From UBA4717 sp002404395 (GTDB taxonomy: Bacteria > Bacillota > Clostridia > Oscillospirales > CAG-272), in assembly GCA_937902275.1 (NCBI GenBank), contig CALFNW010000087.1:10955-74954 (forward strand): 64,000 nt of DNA, given 5' to 3'. The position numbers and the translations under genes are program-made. Numbering within the stretch: position 1 is the first letter of the stretch; every line of letters starts with the position of its first letter. Shown piece after piece: positions 28,347 to 36,545 of this stretch. The notes below the pieces were generated by a model. That model saw only the letters and a program-made list of their open reading frames with translations, had not been told where the DNA came from and ran no database searches.

Positions 28347-28628
28347 TCAGACTGCAACCGACAATCTTTCGGAAATTGTCTGCAAACAAAAAAGGAGACT
28401 ACGGCGTTCACGCTCCGGAATCAATACACCGGCGCAACCCTCCGCGAAGCCGCGGCGCTTTTCGGTTTTTGAACGTAATATCTCCATTAAACACGCCCGA
28501 AGTCATACGACCCGTATCGGGCTTATTTCAGACCGGCATTCGTCGGTCTCCTGTCCGCATTATACCATTCCGCACGAGGTACGGTACAGCAGCCGCAAAA
28601 GCTTGCAGCGGCAGGGCTTTCTGCGCAT

Positions 28629-28657
28629 ATTATACCATAAAAAGGCATAGAGTTCAA
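28629..28657 (-). promoter_or_regulatory. Sigma-A promoter for the beta-helix array operon
   Basis: On the minus strand TTGAAC (28657-28652), 17-base spacer, TATAAT (28634-28629) with TGG before the -10. A second TGG-TATAAT at 28564-28559 lacks a good -35. Confidence 0.75.
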
Positions 28658-28770
28658 CAATTATCCGCCGTTTTTATATACAAAAATTTCCATGTTTTTT
28701 TGTGCAAATTCACCACTGTTTGCAAGTGATCGGAACAATTGTCACAAAAACCGAAAATATGCAAAACCAT

Positions 28771-28802
28771 GGGGTGTTAAAAACCAATGTGCTTAACACT
28801 CC
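28771..28802. repeat. Degenerate copy of the family terminator
   Basis: GGGGTGTTAA and TTAACACTCC can pair with one G-T wobble across a 12-base loop; the inner AAAAACTCA part of the family stem is lost. Confidence 0.4.
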
Positions 28803-28894
28803 AAAAAATGTCGGTCGGGAGCACAATATTCATGAGGCGGTTTTTGTTCATCGTTAACCCTTGCCTTGCTTTTTTTATTTTTAAACAGAAAAAC

Positions 28895-28911
28895 GGCGGC
28901 GTTTTGCCGTC
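28895..28911. other. GC hairpin next to family terminator copy 2
   Basis: GGCGGC, loop GTTTT, GCCGTC (one G-T pair). The same motif precedes terminator copy 3 at 40389-40405, so hairpin plus AAT-rich link plus terminator may be one composite unit. Confidence 0.4.
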
Positions 28912-28924
28912 TTGGCCAATGTTA

Positions 28925-28967
28925 AAAGGAGTGTCAGAAACTCAAAATGAGTTTCTGACACTCCTTT
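28925..28967 (-). terminator. Family terminator (AT-stem type), copy 2
   Basis: A 20-bp perfect stem AAAGGAGTGTCAGAAACTCA with loop AAA, 17 bases after the stop of the SLH beta-helix gene. Confidence 0.85.
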
Positions 28968-28984
28968 GCTTATAAAGCGTTTGA

Positions 28985-31900
28985 TCAGTTTTGTGATGCA
29001 AATGCTTCGGCAGCATATACGCTATCAAAGAAGGTCACCGACTTGATTGTGAAGTAATCTTCCTTGTTGAGCGTAACTTCATCCTCGCCCCACGGCATGA
29101 TGCGGATCGCAAGGTTTCTCACGTCGCGCTTAGCTCCGAGCGCATACTCGGAAAAGTCGATCATCAACACGCCCGAATCGGTAGTTGCAGATGACTTAAC
29201 GCCGGTCTCGGAGAATGAGTTGAGTCCGCTGTCAACCATAAGCGAAGCAATTACAAAACCTTCGGGAAGTTTGCTGTCAAATTTGACGACCGCATAAGGA
29301 TAGTCGGCAAAGTTGAACTTGTCAATAAGTGAGTTCATGATGCGGACCTGAGGTCTGCCCTTCTCGGTAAATGTGGTGAACTTGACCGTCTTATCCTCAA
29401 GCACGGTCGCACGCACCTGATTGTTGTCAAGCGTCGTTTTAAGCTCGCCGCCCGAAAGCTCGATCTTGTTTGCCGAAGCAAGCGCTCTTTCGGAATCGAC
29501 CTCAGCGCTCGAAAGATAGCTTGCAAAACGCTTGATCATTGTAGCCACTTCAGCGCGGGTAGCACTGTTTTTCGGCTTGACCGTACCGTCTTCATATCCG
29601 CCGATAATGCCGGCGCCGGTGCAGAACTTAACACCGTCGGCATATTTCTCGGTAACGGTATTAATATCCGAGAAATTCTTGGTTTCCACGTCGGTCTTCT
29701 TGAACTGAGCGTATGCGTATCTGTAAAGCATATCCGCAAGCTCCTCGCGGGTCGCCTTATCATCGGGACGGAACTTGCCGCCCTTGTCAACGATGCCGTT
29801 TGCTTCAGCCCATGCAGCTGCAGGTGCAAACCATGCGTTCTTATCCACATCGGTAAAGGTAAGCGACGATACATCGCCCTTTGCTTCCGCCATTCTCGAA
29901 AGCACGGTAACAAGCATTCCGCGGGTCATGGTTCCGCCGGTCGCGAAGGTATCGGCAGTAACGCCGTTGAAGTAACCTCTGAGCGATACAAAGTCGATCG
30001 CGTCGCGTCCCCAGAAATCATCGGCAACATCGGTAAACACCTTAACGCCGTTTTTGGGGTCGTACATATCATACATATTTCCGAAAGGATTCGGCTCGGT
30101 ATAATAGAATTTTGTGCCCGATTCAAAGCCGGTAAGGTAGCAGCGCTTAAGCTCGGCTTCGGTATAAAGCGTGCTGCGGGTTCCGCCGGTACCCTTACCG
30201 GGATTTGCGGAGATACCGCCCATACGCTTATCATTTTCCATGATATATACGTTATCATGGAAGTTGTACTGATTCGGTGCAGTTGCCGCAACAAGCAGCG
30301 CATAGCAGGAAGTGAAGTAGTTTACGTTGTTGCAGATATTGTTGTTTTCATAACGTTCGCTCGTACTTGTGCCGCCGTAGAAAAAGTTGCCGTCCTTGTT
30401 CGAACGCTGATGGCTCCAACCGTAGCCGTTGTATCTTGTGTAGTTATCATGCAGGTTCATGTTGGTAATGCTTCCGCCGCCGTTCCAGACCTCAAGTCCG
30501 GTATTGCAGAATTCGGTAACATTCTTGTACATCTGCACGTTGTTCATGTCGACCGCGTCCCGATTCTGAACCGTCCAACAGCAGTCATAGACCTGAGTAG
30601 CATAGCAATAACGAATGGTAAAGTTGTCGCTTGAGCCATAGGACTCAACCGCGTTACCGTATCTGACTCCGTAGTCCTGACCGAAAATGTACTTGCCCTG
30701 GATCGAACCGCCGATCCACGAAAGCGTGCAGTACTGAACGGTAAGATTCTTAACGTTTCCGTATCCGATACCGTGACTTCCGGCACCGAAAATATCAATG
30801 TTATCTATAACAACGTCAATACCCTTGCCGCTTATACCGTGACCCTTGTCAACGATCTCGATCGACGAGAATACGTCGCCGGGATTGCCGTCTTTGCAAT
30901 AAAGGTACAGGGTCTTGTTGTCCCAATTGTGGTAGAATTCAAGATTGTTGTTTATCGCGCTCATGTCATCGAAGTTTCCGCCCTCGGACTCATAGGTTTC
31001 GATTCCGTTGAACACGGTGCCGTTTGCCATACGCGAGCCGTCTTTCTTTTTCTGGACCTGAACGCCCCACGCTCTGCCGCCGTCAAACACGATTGTTCCG
31101 ACGTCTCTGGTATCGGGGATCTTCTCGGCAAACATATAGATATTCGGATAGTTTGTAGGGAGCCACTTGACCGAACCCGAGCCGTCAACCGAGGCAATAA
31201 GTTTCGGCTTTGCGCCCTCTCCGTATGCCGAGTAAGTAACGCCTTCTTTAGTGCTCAAAGGCTCAGTGATTCTCCACGAGTCGCCTCTCTTGAAGAAAAC
31301 ACCGTCGCCGGGCTTGAATTCAAACGCGTTTACCCTGGTAACGGTCTTCCATGCGGTTTCGGGAGTAAGACCGTCGTTTGAATCGTTTCCGCTTGCCGAA
31401 ACATAATACTTGGTTCCGGTAACGGTCACGGTCGTAGGTGAATTTTTGATCTCTTTGATAAGAGCGTCTGTCTCGTCTATGTACTTCTTTATGAGCGCAT
31501 CATCTGCCTTTTCATAGAAGAAGGTTTCAAGTCTCTTTGCAGTATCTTCGGAAACCTCTGCTCCCGTAACGTCCTTTTTATCAAAGGTGTAAGCTTCGGC
31601 CTCGGACTTGCTCTTGAAGCAGGCAATGTATTCGATATCAAAATACTTGTTGCCCGTAAGGTTAGCGTTGGTGCCGAAAGGTTTAAGCACAAGTTTTGCT
31701 TCCTTATCGTCAGACGGGATCGGACCTGCGCCTCCGGTAAGGTCTGCAAGATCGATCACTATTGTATTCCACTTTCCGTCGCCCTTGCAGGCAGGCATGG
31801 AACCCTGCCAGCTTTCACCCGCAGTGCTTCTCGACGAAACGTCGATTATTTTGCTTTCGGAATCGGTTCTGTATCCGATCTTGATGAAAGGATAGTCAAC

Positions 31901-32158
31901 GATACCGAAGCCGTCCGGCTTAAAGGTCACCTGAAGTGCATTGTTTGCGTATGTTCCTGCGGCAACAGTGCCGTGAAGTATGCTTTTTCCGTCCGCTTCC
32001 GAGAGGGCAGCATGCAATCCTACACAGCCGATCGAATAGGTCGAATCAAGCGCATTTCCATCAAGCACCTTGCGGTCATCGGCAGCGCTTACCGCAGTAA
32101 ACGGGATCGCCGATATAAGCATGAGCATGACCAATAAAATTGATAATGTTCTTTTCAT
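28985..32158 (-). CDS. Secreted SLH-anchored beta-helix protein
   Basis: A 1057-residue surface protein. A signal peptide (MKRTLSILLVMLMLISAIPF) leads to a beta-sandwich of ~150 residues, then a beta-helix unit (about 210-690) closely related to array members 3 and 4 (TVTVTGTKYYVSASGNDSND, GYGWSHQRSNKDGNFFYG). Three SLH repeats follow (FATGGTMTRGMLVTVLSRM, FRPDDKATREELADMLYRY, KNSATRAEVATMIKRF). A C-terminal beta-sandwich echoes the first, both ending in a motif like FFDSVYAAEAF. It probably acts on polysaccharide outside the cell. GGAGG precedes the ATG at 32158; the longer frame upstream has no SD. Confidence 0.87.
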   Translation of the reverse strand: MKRTLSILLVMLMLISAIPFTAVSAADDRKVLDGNALDSTYSIGCVGLHAALSEADGKSILHGTVAAGTYANNALQVTFKPDGFGIVDYPFIKIGYRTDSESKIIDVSSRSTAGESWQGSMPACKGDGKWNTIVIDLADLTGGAGPIPSDDKEAKLVLKPFGTNANLTGNKYFDIEYIACFKSKSEAEAYTFDKKDVTGAEVSEDTAKRLETFFYEKADDALIKKYIDETDALIKEIKNSPTTVTVTGTKYYVSASGNDSNDGLTPETAWKTVTRVNAFEFKPGDGVFFKRGDSWRITEPLSTKEGVTYSAYGEGAKPKLIASVDGSGSVKWLPTNYPNIYMFAEKIPDTRDVGTIVFDGGRAWGVQVQKKKDGSRMANGTVFNGIETYESEGGNFDDMSAINNNLEFYHNWDNKTLYLYCKDGNPGDVFSSIEIVDKGHGISGKGIDVVIDNIDIFGAGSHGIGYGNVKNLTVQYCTLSWIGGSIQGKYIFGQDYGVRYGNAVESYGSSDNFTIRYCYATQVYDCCWTVQNRDAVDMNNVQMYKNVTEFCNTGLEVWNGGGSITNMNLHDNYTRYNGYGWSHQRSNKDGNFFYGGTSTSERYENNNICNNVNYFTSCYALLVAATAPNQYNFHDNVYIMENDKRMGGISANPGKGTGGTRSTLYTEAELKRCYLTGFESGTKFYYTEPNPFGNMYDMYDPKNGVKVFTDVADDFWGRDAIDFVSLRGYFNGVTADTFATGGTMTRGMLVTVLSRMAEAKGDVSSLTFTDVDKNAWFAPAAAWAEANGIVDKGGKFRPDDKATREELADMLYRYAYAQFKKTDVETKNFSDINTVTEKYADGVKFCTGAGIIGGYEDGTVKPKNSATRAEVATMIKRFASYLSSAEVDSERALASANKIELSGGELKTTLDNNQVRATVLEDKTVKFTTFTEKGRPQVRIMNSLIDKFNFADYPYAVVKFDSKLPEGFVIASLMVDSGLNSFSETGVKSSATTDSGVLMIDFSEYALGAKRDVRNLAIRIMPWGEDEVTLNKEDYFTIKSVTFFDSVYAAEAFASQN

Positions 32159-32200
32159 TTTTTCCTCCGAATATAAACATTTGTCATATACTGACAATAT

Positions 32201-32229
32201 ATTATAACATGAACGGAAACTAAATTCAA
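32201..32229 (-). promoter_or_regulatory. Sigma-A promoter for the SLH beta-helix gene
   Basis: On the minus strand TTGAAT (32229-32224), 17-base spacer, TATAAT (32206-32201) with TGT before the -10. Confidence 0.8.
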
Positions 32230-32313
32230 TAAAATCCCGAACTTAATGATATACAAAAATTTCATCATTTTTTTGTGTATTTCGCCCAAAAGCATTTTAT
32301 TGCCGCAATTCGG

Positions 32314-32342
32314 TTGACTTGCCGGAACACAAATGATATAAT
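32314..32342 (+). promoter_or_regulatory. Sigma-A promoter for the TIM-barrel isomerase
   Basis: TTGACT (32314-32319), 17-base spacer, TATAAT (32337-32342) with TGA before the -10. It diverges from the SLH beta-helix promoter 85 bases away. Confidence 0.8.
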
Positions 32343-32362
32343 CACCTTGAAATCAAGCTGTT

Positions 32363-32382
32363 CCGACCGCACAGGCGGTCGG
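32363..32382 (+). promoter_or_regulatory. Start-site mini-hairpin before the TIM-barrel isomerase
   Basis: An 8-bp stem CCGACCGC / GCGGTCGG with loop ACAG, followed by AGATCGGAGAAAAC and the ATG at 32397. This is the longest stem of the set. Confidence 0.65.
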
Positions 32383-32396
32383 AGATCGGAGAAAAC

Positions 32397-33281
32397 ATGA
32401 AAATATCCACTACGACCGGGCGGCTCCGCCGCTTTTTCGATAAAAAAACTACATTCAAAATCATCAGAGAAGCCGGATTTGACTGCGCCGACCTGAATTT
32501 CTCGCTTCCGGGTTATCGCAAGGTCAATGAAGAATACGACAATTACATAAACGAAGCCGCCGAATTAAAAAAATATGCCGACTCGATCGGTCTGTCGATC
32601 AATCAGGCTCATGCTCCGTTTCATTCAAGCACCGGCAACTGCGACACCGACCGCGAAATATTTAAATCGCTTACGGCTTCCATGAAGATCGCTTCGCTTT
32701 ACGGAGTCAAAAACATCATTATTCATCCGAAACAACATCTGCCATACCGCGGAAATGAAAAAGCGCTTTTTGACATGAATATGGAGTTTTACCGCTCGCT
32801 TATACCGTATTGCGAAGAATACGGTATCACCGTGTGCGTTGAAAATATGTGGCAGAACAATCCGCACAACGGATATATCACTCACAGCACCTGTTCAAAG
32901 CCTGAGGAATTTTGCGAATATATAGACACCGTCGGCTCACATCTGATACGCGCCTGCCTTGACATAGGACACACCGCGCTCGTGGACGTTGAAGCCGACG
33001 AGGCGATACGTATGCTCGGTCGCGAACGCCTTGTTGCACTGCATATGCATGACACCGACTACAAGGATGACCTGCACACCCTGCCCGGCATGAGTAAAAT
33101 ACCGTATGACAAGGTTGTGGACGCGCTTGCCGAGATCGGATACACCGGAGACATGACGCTTGAAGCCGACGGCTTTTTGACCGGCTTTGAGGCGGATTTT
33201 CTTCCCGAAGCCGAAAAATTCATGGCAAAACGCACGCGTTTTTTGGCGGATCGTTTTGAAGCAAAGCAGAAAAAGGCCTGA
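32397..33281 (+). CDS. Sugar phosphate isomerase/epimerase (TIM barrel)
   Basis: A 294-residue xylose-isomerase-like TIM-barrel protein (AP_endonuc_2 superfamily). Metal-site blocks are visible: NQAHAPFHS, NIIIHPKQH, VCVENMW, CLDIGHTALVD, ALHMHDTDYKDDLH and TLEADGF. Members isomerise or epimerise sugars or act on inositol derivatives; the substrate is not readable. It is divergent from the SLH beta-helix gene and fits the catabolism of sugars released at the surface. A convergent terminator follows. GGAG lies 7 bases before the ATG. Confidence 0.88.
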   Translation: MKISTTTGRLRRFFDKKTTFKIIREAGFDCADLNFSLPGYRKVNEEYDNYINEAAELKKYADSIGLSINQAHAPFHSSTGNCDTDREIFKSLTASMKIASLYGVKNIIIHPKQHLPYRGNEKALFDMNMEFYRSLIPYCEEYGITVCVENMWQNNPHNGYITHSTCSKPEEFCEYIDTVGSHLIRACLDIGHTALVDVEADEAIRMLGRERLVALHMHDTDYKDDLHTLPGMSKIPYDKVVDALAEIGYTGDMTLEADGFLTGFEADFLPEAEKFMAKRTRFLADRFEAKQKKA

Positions 33282-33388
33282 AACCAAGCACACGCGTGAC
33301 GACTGCGCCGGAAGTGCGCAAAACGTGAGCGGCAAAAAATATCCGCATACCGCAAATTTTGCGCGTTACCAACCGCACAAGACCGAAA

Positions 33389-33420
33389 AGCCGCCGAAAG
33401 CCAATTGACTTTCGGCGGCT
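33389..33420. terminator. Bidirectional terminator between the isomerase and nadE
   Basis: A 12-bp stem AGCCGCCGAAAG / CTTTCGGCGGCT, 8-base loop, with CGTTTTTT after it on the plus strand and TTTT on the minus strand. The flanking genes are convergent. Confidence 0.85.
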
Positions 33421-33433
33421 CGTTTTTTATTCG

Positions 33434-35401
33434 TCACACTTTGATATTTTCGGCTTTTTTCACCCACAGCGCCGAAGAAGCGTCGCTGGGCATACGCCAA
33501 TCTCCGCGCGGCGACAGGCAAATGCTTCCGATCTTCACTCCGTCCGGCAGGCAGCTGCGTTTGAACTGCTGAGTGAAAAAGCGGCGATAGAAGATCACAA
33601 GCCACTTTTTTATTACCGCAGGCTCAAAATCAGCTTTGAAAGCCTTGCAGGCAAGCGCAAATATCTTTTCCGGCTCAAAGCCGTATCTGACCGCATAGTA
33701 GAGGTAAAAATCGTGCAGCGCATACGGACCTACGATCTCTTCGGTCTGCTGTGCGATCTGTCCGTTTTCGTCGGGCGGCAAAAGTTCGGGACTTATCGGG
33801 GTGTCGAGAATGTCCGAAAGCACCTCGCTGCTTTTATTGAAAACATCGTACCTCATTATCGTGTCGATCATCCATCTCACGAGCGTTTTCGGCACACCGC
33901 AGTTGACACCGTACATACTCATATGATCGGCATTATAAGTGCACCAACCGAGCGCAAGCTCGCTCAGATCTCCCGTGCCGACTACAAATCCGCCGATCTT
34001 GCCCGCATAATCCATAAGCACTTGGGTGCGTTCGCGCGCCTGCGAATTTTCAAATGTCAGATCGAACTTTTCGGGATCCTGACCTATGTCCGCAAAATGC
34101 TGTTCGACCGCCGCTTTTATCGGGATCTCGAGATAGGTTATCCCGAGGCTTTCCATAAGCTTAAGCGAGTTATTGTAAGTGCGGTCGGTCGTTCCGAAGC
34201 AGGGCATCGTTATTCCGACCACATCTGTCAGACTCCTGCCGCAACGTCTCGCGGCTTCGGTGCAGACAAGCAACGCAAGCGTGGAATCAAGACCGCCCGA
34301 TACGCCTACCACCGGCTTCGCACCGGTGATCTCCATGCGCTTCTTAAGCCCCATTACCTGCATTTCAAATATATCCATACAGCGCGCGGAACGATCGCTC
34401 TTGGAGTCAGGCACGAACGGCAGCTTCCTGACTTTATAATACTCAAGATCGCTGTCCGCAACGTAGTCCGCGGTAAGCTTCGGGAGCATTACCGTCCGTT
34501 TCCGGATCATACCCGCACAAAGCGCCGCGCTCTGAGCAAAGGTCTTGAGCTTCAAGCGGTCAACGCGCAGCTTTCCGAGATCAATATCCCCGAAAAGAAT
34601 ATAGTCATTATCAATGGTTTCGGTGTTTTCGGCAAGAATACGTCCGTTCTCGCAGATCATACTGTGACCCGAGAAGATCAGGTCGGTAGTGGACTCGCCC
34701 GAGCCTGCCGAAACATAGACGTATGCGCCGAGTTCGGAAGACGAGCAGGTGCTGACAAGCGAGCGTCTGTAGCTGCGCTTCGATATAGTCTCATTACTTG
34801 CCGAAAGGTTGATTATCACCTCTGCACCGGCAAGCGCAAGCAGGCTTCCGGGGGACACGGTTGCCCACAGATCTTCACAGATCTCCGCGCCGAAGCTGAA
34901 ATCTCCGGCGTCAAATACTATCCCGCAGCCGAACGGCACGTCCTCATCCTGATACTCGGAAATGCCGAGTTCTGCCGCAGAAAGCTCCGAAAGCGAGGTC
35001 TCGGCTCCGGAAGAAAACCATCGGCGCTCGTAAAATTCATTGTAGGTAGGGATATACGTCTTAGGCACTATACCGCGCAATTTGCCGTTTGAGATCACGG
35101 CGGCGCAGTTGAAAAGCTTACCGTCCGCCGCAAGCGGAAGCCCGACGGCAATGATCCCATCTCTGCCGCGGCTGAACGAAATTATCTCCCTGAGTCCGCA
35201 AAGCGCGGCGTCAAGCAGAGTCTTCTGAAAGAACAGATCCGCACAGGTGTAGCCGGTAAGCGCCAGCTCGGGAAACACCGCCAGCCTTACATTTTTGTCA
35301 AAAGCGGCTTGCGCCTTCTTGATTATTCTTTCCGTATTCACCGTAACGTTTCCCACCGAAACGTCCGGCACTGCGGCGGCTACGCGCACAAAATCAAGCA
35401 T
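33434..35401 (-). CDS. nadE: Glutamine-hydrolysing NAD+ synthetase
   Basis: A 655-residue two-domain NAD+ synthetase. Residues 1 to about 290 are a nitrilase-type glutaminase (Glu in VFPELALTGYTCADLF, Lys in the VPKTYIPTYNEFYE block, Cys in FGAEICEDLWA). The C-terminal part is the adenylating synthetase with PP-loop VGVSGGLDSTLALLV and later GTGDLSELALGW. Ammonia would pass through an internal tunnel in this family. The ATG at 35401 is preferred over 35413, since the latter sits at the base of a mini-hairpin and the tail ATGGAGAT serves as SD. Confidence 0.94.
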   Translation of the reverse strand: MLDFVRVAAAVPDVSVGNVTVNTERIIKKAQAAFDKNVRLAVFPELALTGYTCADLFFQKTLLDAALCGLREIISFSRGRDGIIAVGLPLAADGKLFNCAAVISNGKLRGIVPKTYIPTYNEFYERRWFSSGAETSLSELSAAELGISEYQDEDVPFGCGIVFDAGDFSFGAEICEDLWATVSPGSLLALAGAEVIINLSASNETISKRSYRRSLVSTCSSSELGAYVYVSAGSGESTTDLIFSGHSMICENGRILAENTETIDNDYILFGDIDLGKLRVDRLKLKTFAQSAALCAGMIRKRTVMLPKLTADYVADSDLEYYKVRKLPFVPDSKSDRSARCMDIFEMQVMGLKKRMEITGAKPVVGVSGGLDSTLALLVCTEAARRCGRSLTDVVGITMPCFGTTDRTYNNSLKLMESLGITYLEIPIKAAVEQHFADIGQDPEKFDLTFENSQARERTQVLMDYAGKIGGFVVGTGDLSELALGWCTYNADHMSMYGVNCGVPKTLVRWMIDTIMRYDVFNKSSEVLSDILDTPISPELLPPDENGQIAQQTEEIVGPYALHDFYLYYAVRYGFEPEKIFALACKAFKADFEPAVIKKWLVIFYRRFFTQQFKRSCLPDGVKIGSICLSPRGDWRMPSDASSALWVKKAENIKV

Positions 35402-35413
35402 TATAATCTCCAT

Positions 35414-35428
35414 GCCGCCGTAGGCGGC
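35414..35428 (-). promoter_or_regulatory. Start-site mini-hairpin before nadE
   Basis: On the minus strand GCCGCC, loop TAC, GGCGGC, preceded by TTTGA and followed by ATGGAGATTATA and the ATG at 35401. Confidence 0.7.
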
Positions 35429-35434
35429 TCAAAA

Positions 35435-35545
35435 ATAAATATAGTTTTTTTATCTAACAGCAAAAATCAGGGCGTGGAACCTGATGTCTCACTCAGCGGA
35501 GACCGCATTTTCACGCTATCCTCCATGTCGGCACTGCCAATTCAA
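35435..35545. repeat. Dispersed ~105-bp intergenic repeat, copy 3
   Basis: In the 228-base gap between nadE and the TtcA-like gene. It shares CTCAGCGGAGACCGC and TTTCACGCT with copy 2 and copy 1. It contains GTCTC/GAGAC that can pair. On the minus strand a GGAGG and a 15-codon frame sit in it, probably fortuitous. Confidence 0.45.
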
Positions 35546-35629
35546 AAAACGGTAATTTTCATGTTACAGGCGTAAAAATCGAAACTTCGCCGAAGTGATA
35601 TGAAACTTTCACACGGAAGCGCATTTGTT

Positions 35630-36526
35630 TTATTCAGCTTCTGTCTGTCCGTGCGGGATCACTCCGCCGCCATTGTGCACGGCTTTCAATGCATACAGAT
35701 CATTGAAAGAATAATCCTCTCCGCCGCTTTTACACCCGACCATGGTATCAAGGCAGAGCGCATGAATACTGTTGAAAATGCTTTTTTCTATATCGGGATT
35801 GTTCTTTCTGAGCTGCCTTAGTAGCATTTTGATCTCGCGCCGCTTTGATTCTCCCACACCGTCCCCGCTCGAATGATTCCGTTCGGTAAAGCGGCAGGCA
35901 CATTCGATAAATTCAAGTCCGTTATAACGCTTCCACGCAATAATATCGTCCTCGTGTATGCAGTACAGCGGGCGTATCAGCTCCATGCCTTCAAAATTCG
36001 TACTGCGAAGCTTGGGCGGCATTGCCTGAAGCTGTGCGCCGTAGAACATACCCATTACCGTAGTTTCCACCACATCGCTGAAATGATGCCCGAGCGCGAT
36101 CTTGTTGCATCCGAGCTCACGCGCTTTGCTGTACAGATGTCCTCTGCGCATACGCGCGCAAAGGTAGCAGGGCGATTTTTCGGTGCGGTCGGCGACTCTG
36201 AAAATATCGGTCTCGAATACGGTTATCGGCACGTGCAAAAGCGCCGCATTCGATTCGATCTTTTTTCGGTTCGCTTCATTATAGCCGGGGTCCATTACCA
36301 AAAACTCAAGCTCAAACGGCACCTCGCTGTGTAATTTAAGCTGCTGCAGCAGCTTTGCCATGAGCATGGAATCCTTGCCGCCCGATATGCAGACCGCAAT
36401 TTTGTCTCCCTCGCTTATAAGCTCATAGCGCTTGACCGCGGCAATAAACGGATTCCATATGGTCTTGCGGAATTTTTTGTTGATGCTTCGCTCAATAAGT
36501 TGGTATTCTTCAAGCTCTCTTTTCAT
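35630..36526 (-). CDS. TtcA-like tRNA thiolation ATPase
   Basis: A 298-residue PP-loop ATPase of the TtcA/TilS group. It has the ATP site CISGGKDSMLMAKLL, a CYLCARMRRGHLY block (paired Cys) and a later ECACRFTER, plus GHHFSDVVETTVMGMFYG. TtcA makes 2-thiocytidine at tRNA position 32 using a 4Fe-4S cluster held by Cys; the Cys pattern here is compatible but the target base is not certain. It is third in an operon with an RlmI-like methyltransferase and TcdA. Confidence 0.8.
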   Translation of the reverse strand: MKRELEEYQLIERSINKKFRKTIWNPFIAAVKRYELISEGDKIAVCISGGKDSMLMAKLLQQLKLHSEVPFELEFLVMDPGYNEANRKKIESNAALLHVPITVFETDIFRVADRTEKSPCYLCARMRRGHLYSKARELGCNKIALGHHFSDVVETTVMGMFYGAQLQAMPPKLRSTNFEGMELIRPLYCIHEDDIIAWKRYNGLEFIECACRFTERNHSSGDGVGESKRREIKMLLRQLRKNNPDIEKSIFNSIHALCLDTMVGCKSGGEDYSFNDLYALKAVHNGGGVIPHGQTEAE

Positions 36527-36545
36527 TTAACCTAATACCCCGTCG

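Larger units (their letters stand above)
28319..28984. other. Long non-coding region ahead of the beta-helix array
   Basis: This 666-base gap has no credible gene. From the right it holds the terminator of the SLH beta-helix gene with a GC hairpin beside it, a degenerate terminator copy at 28771-28802, the array promoter at 28629-28657, a possible second -10 at 28559-28564, and a ~300-base leader with several inverted repeats. Short frames here lack SD sites and family resemblance. Confidence 0.6.

Noticed and set aside
28321..28400. A conserved peptide H-(I/V)-GEADS-N-NR(Q/R) in short frames near 28330, 10640, 45720 and 49715
   Set aside because: It is the antisense translation of the start-site mini-hairpin and its upstream flank, so the repetition reflects the RNA element and not a protein.
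20504..32158. CRISPR-like or tandem DNA repeat
   Set aside because: The regular similarity comes from paralogous genes of ~1.5 kb; there are no short direct repeats with spacers anywhere in the window.
33359..35092. A 577-codon open frame on the plus strand
   Set aside because: It lies wholly antisense to nadE, whose motifs are complete, and has no SD or family resemblance. It is a composition shadow.
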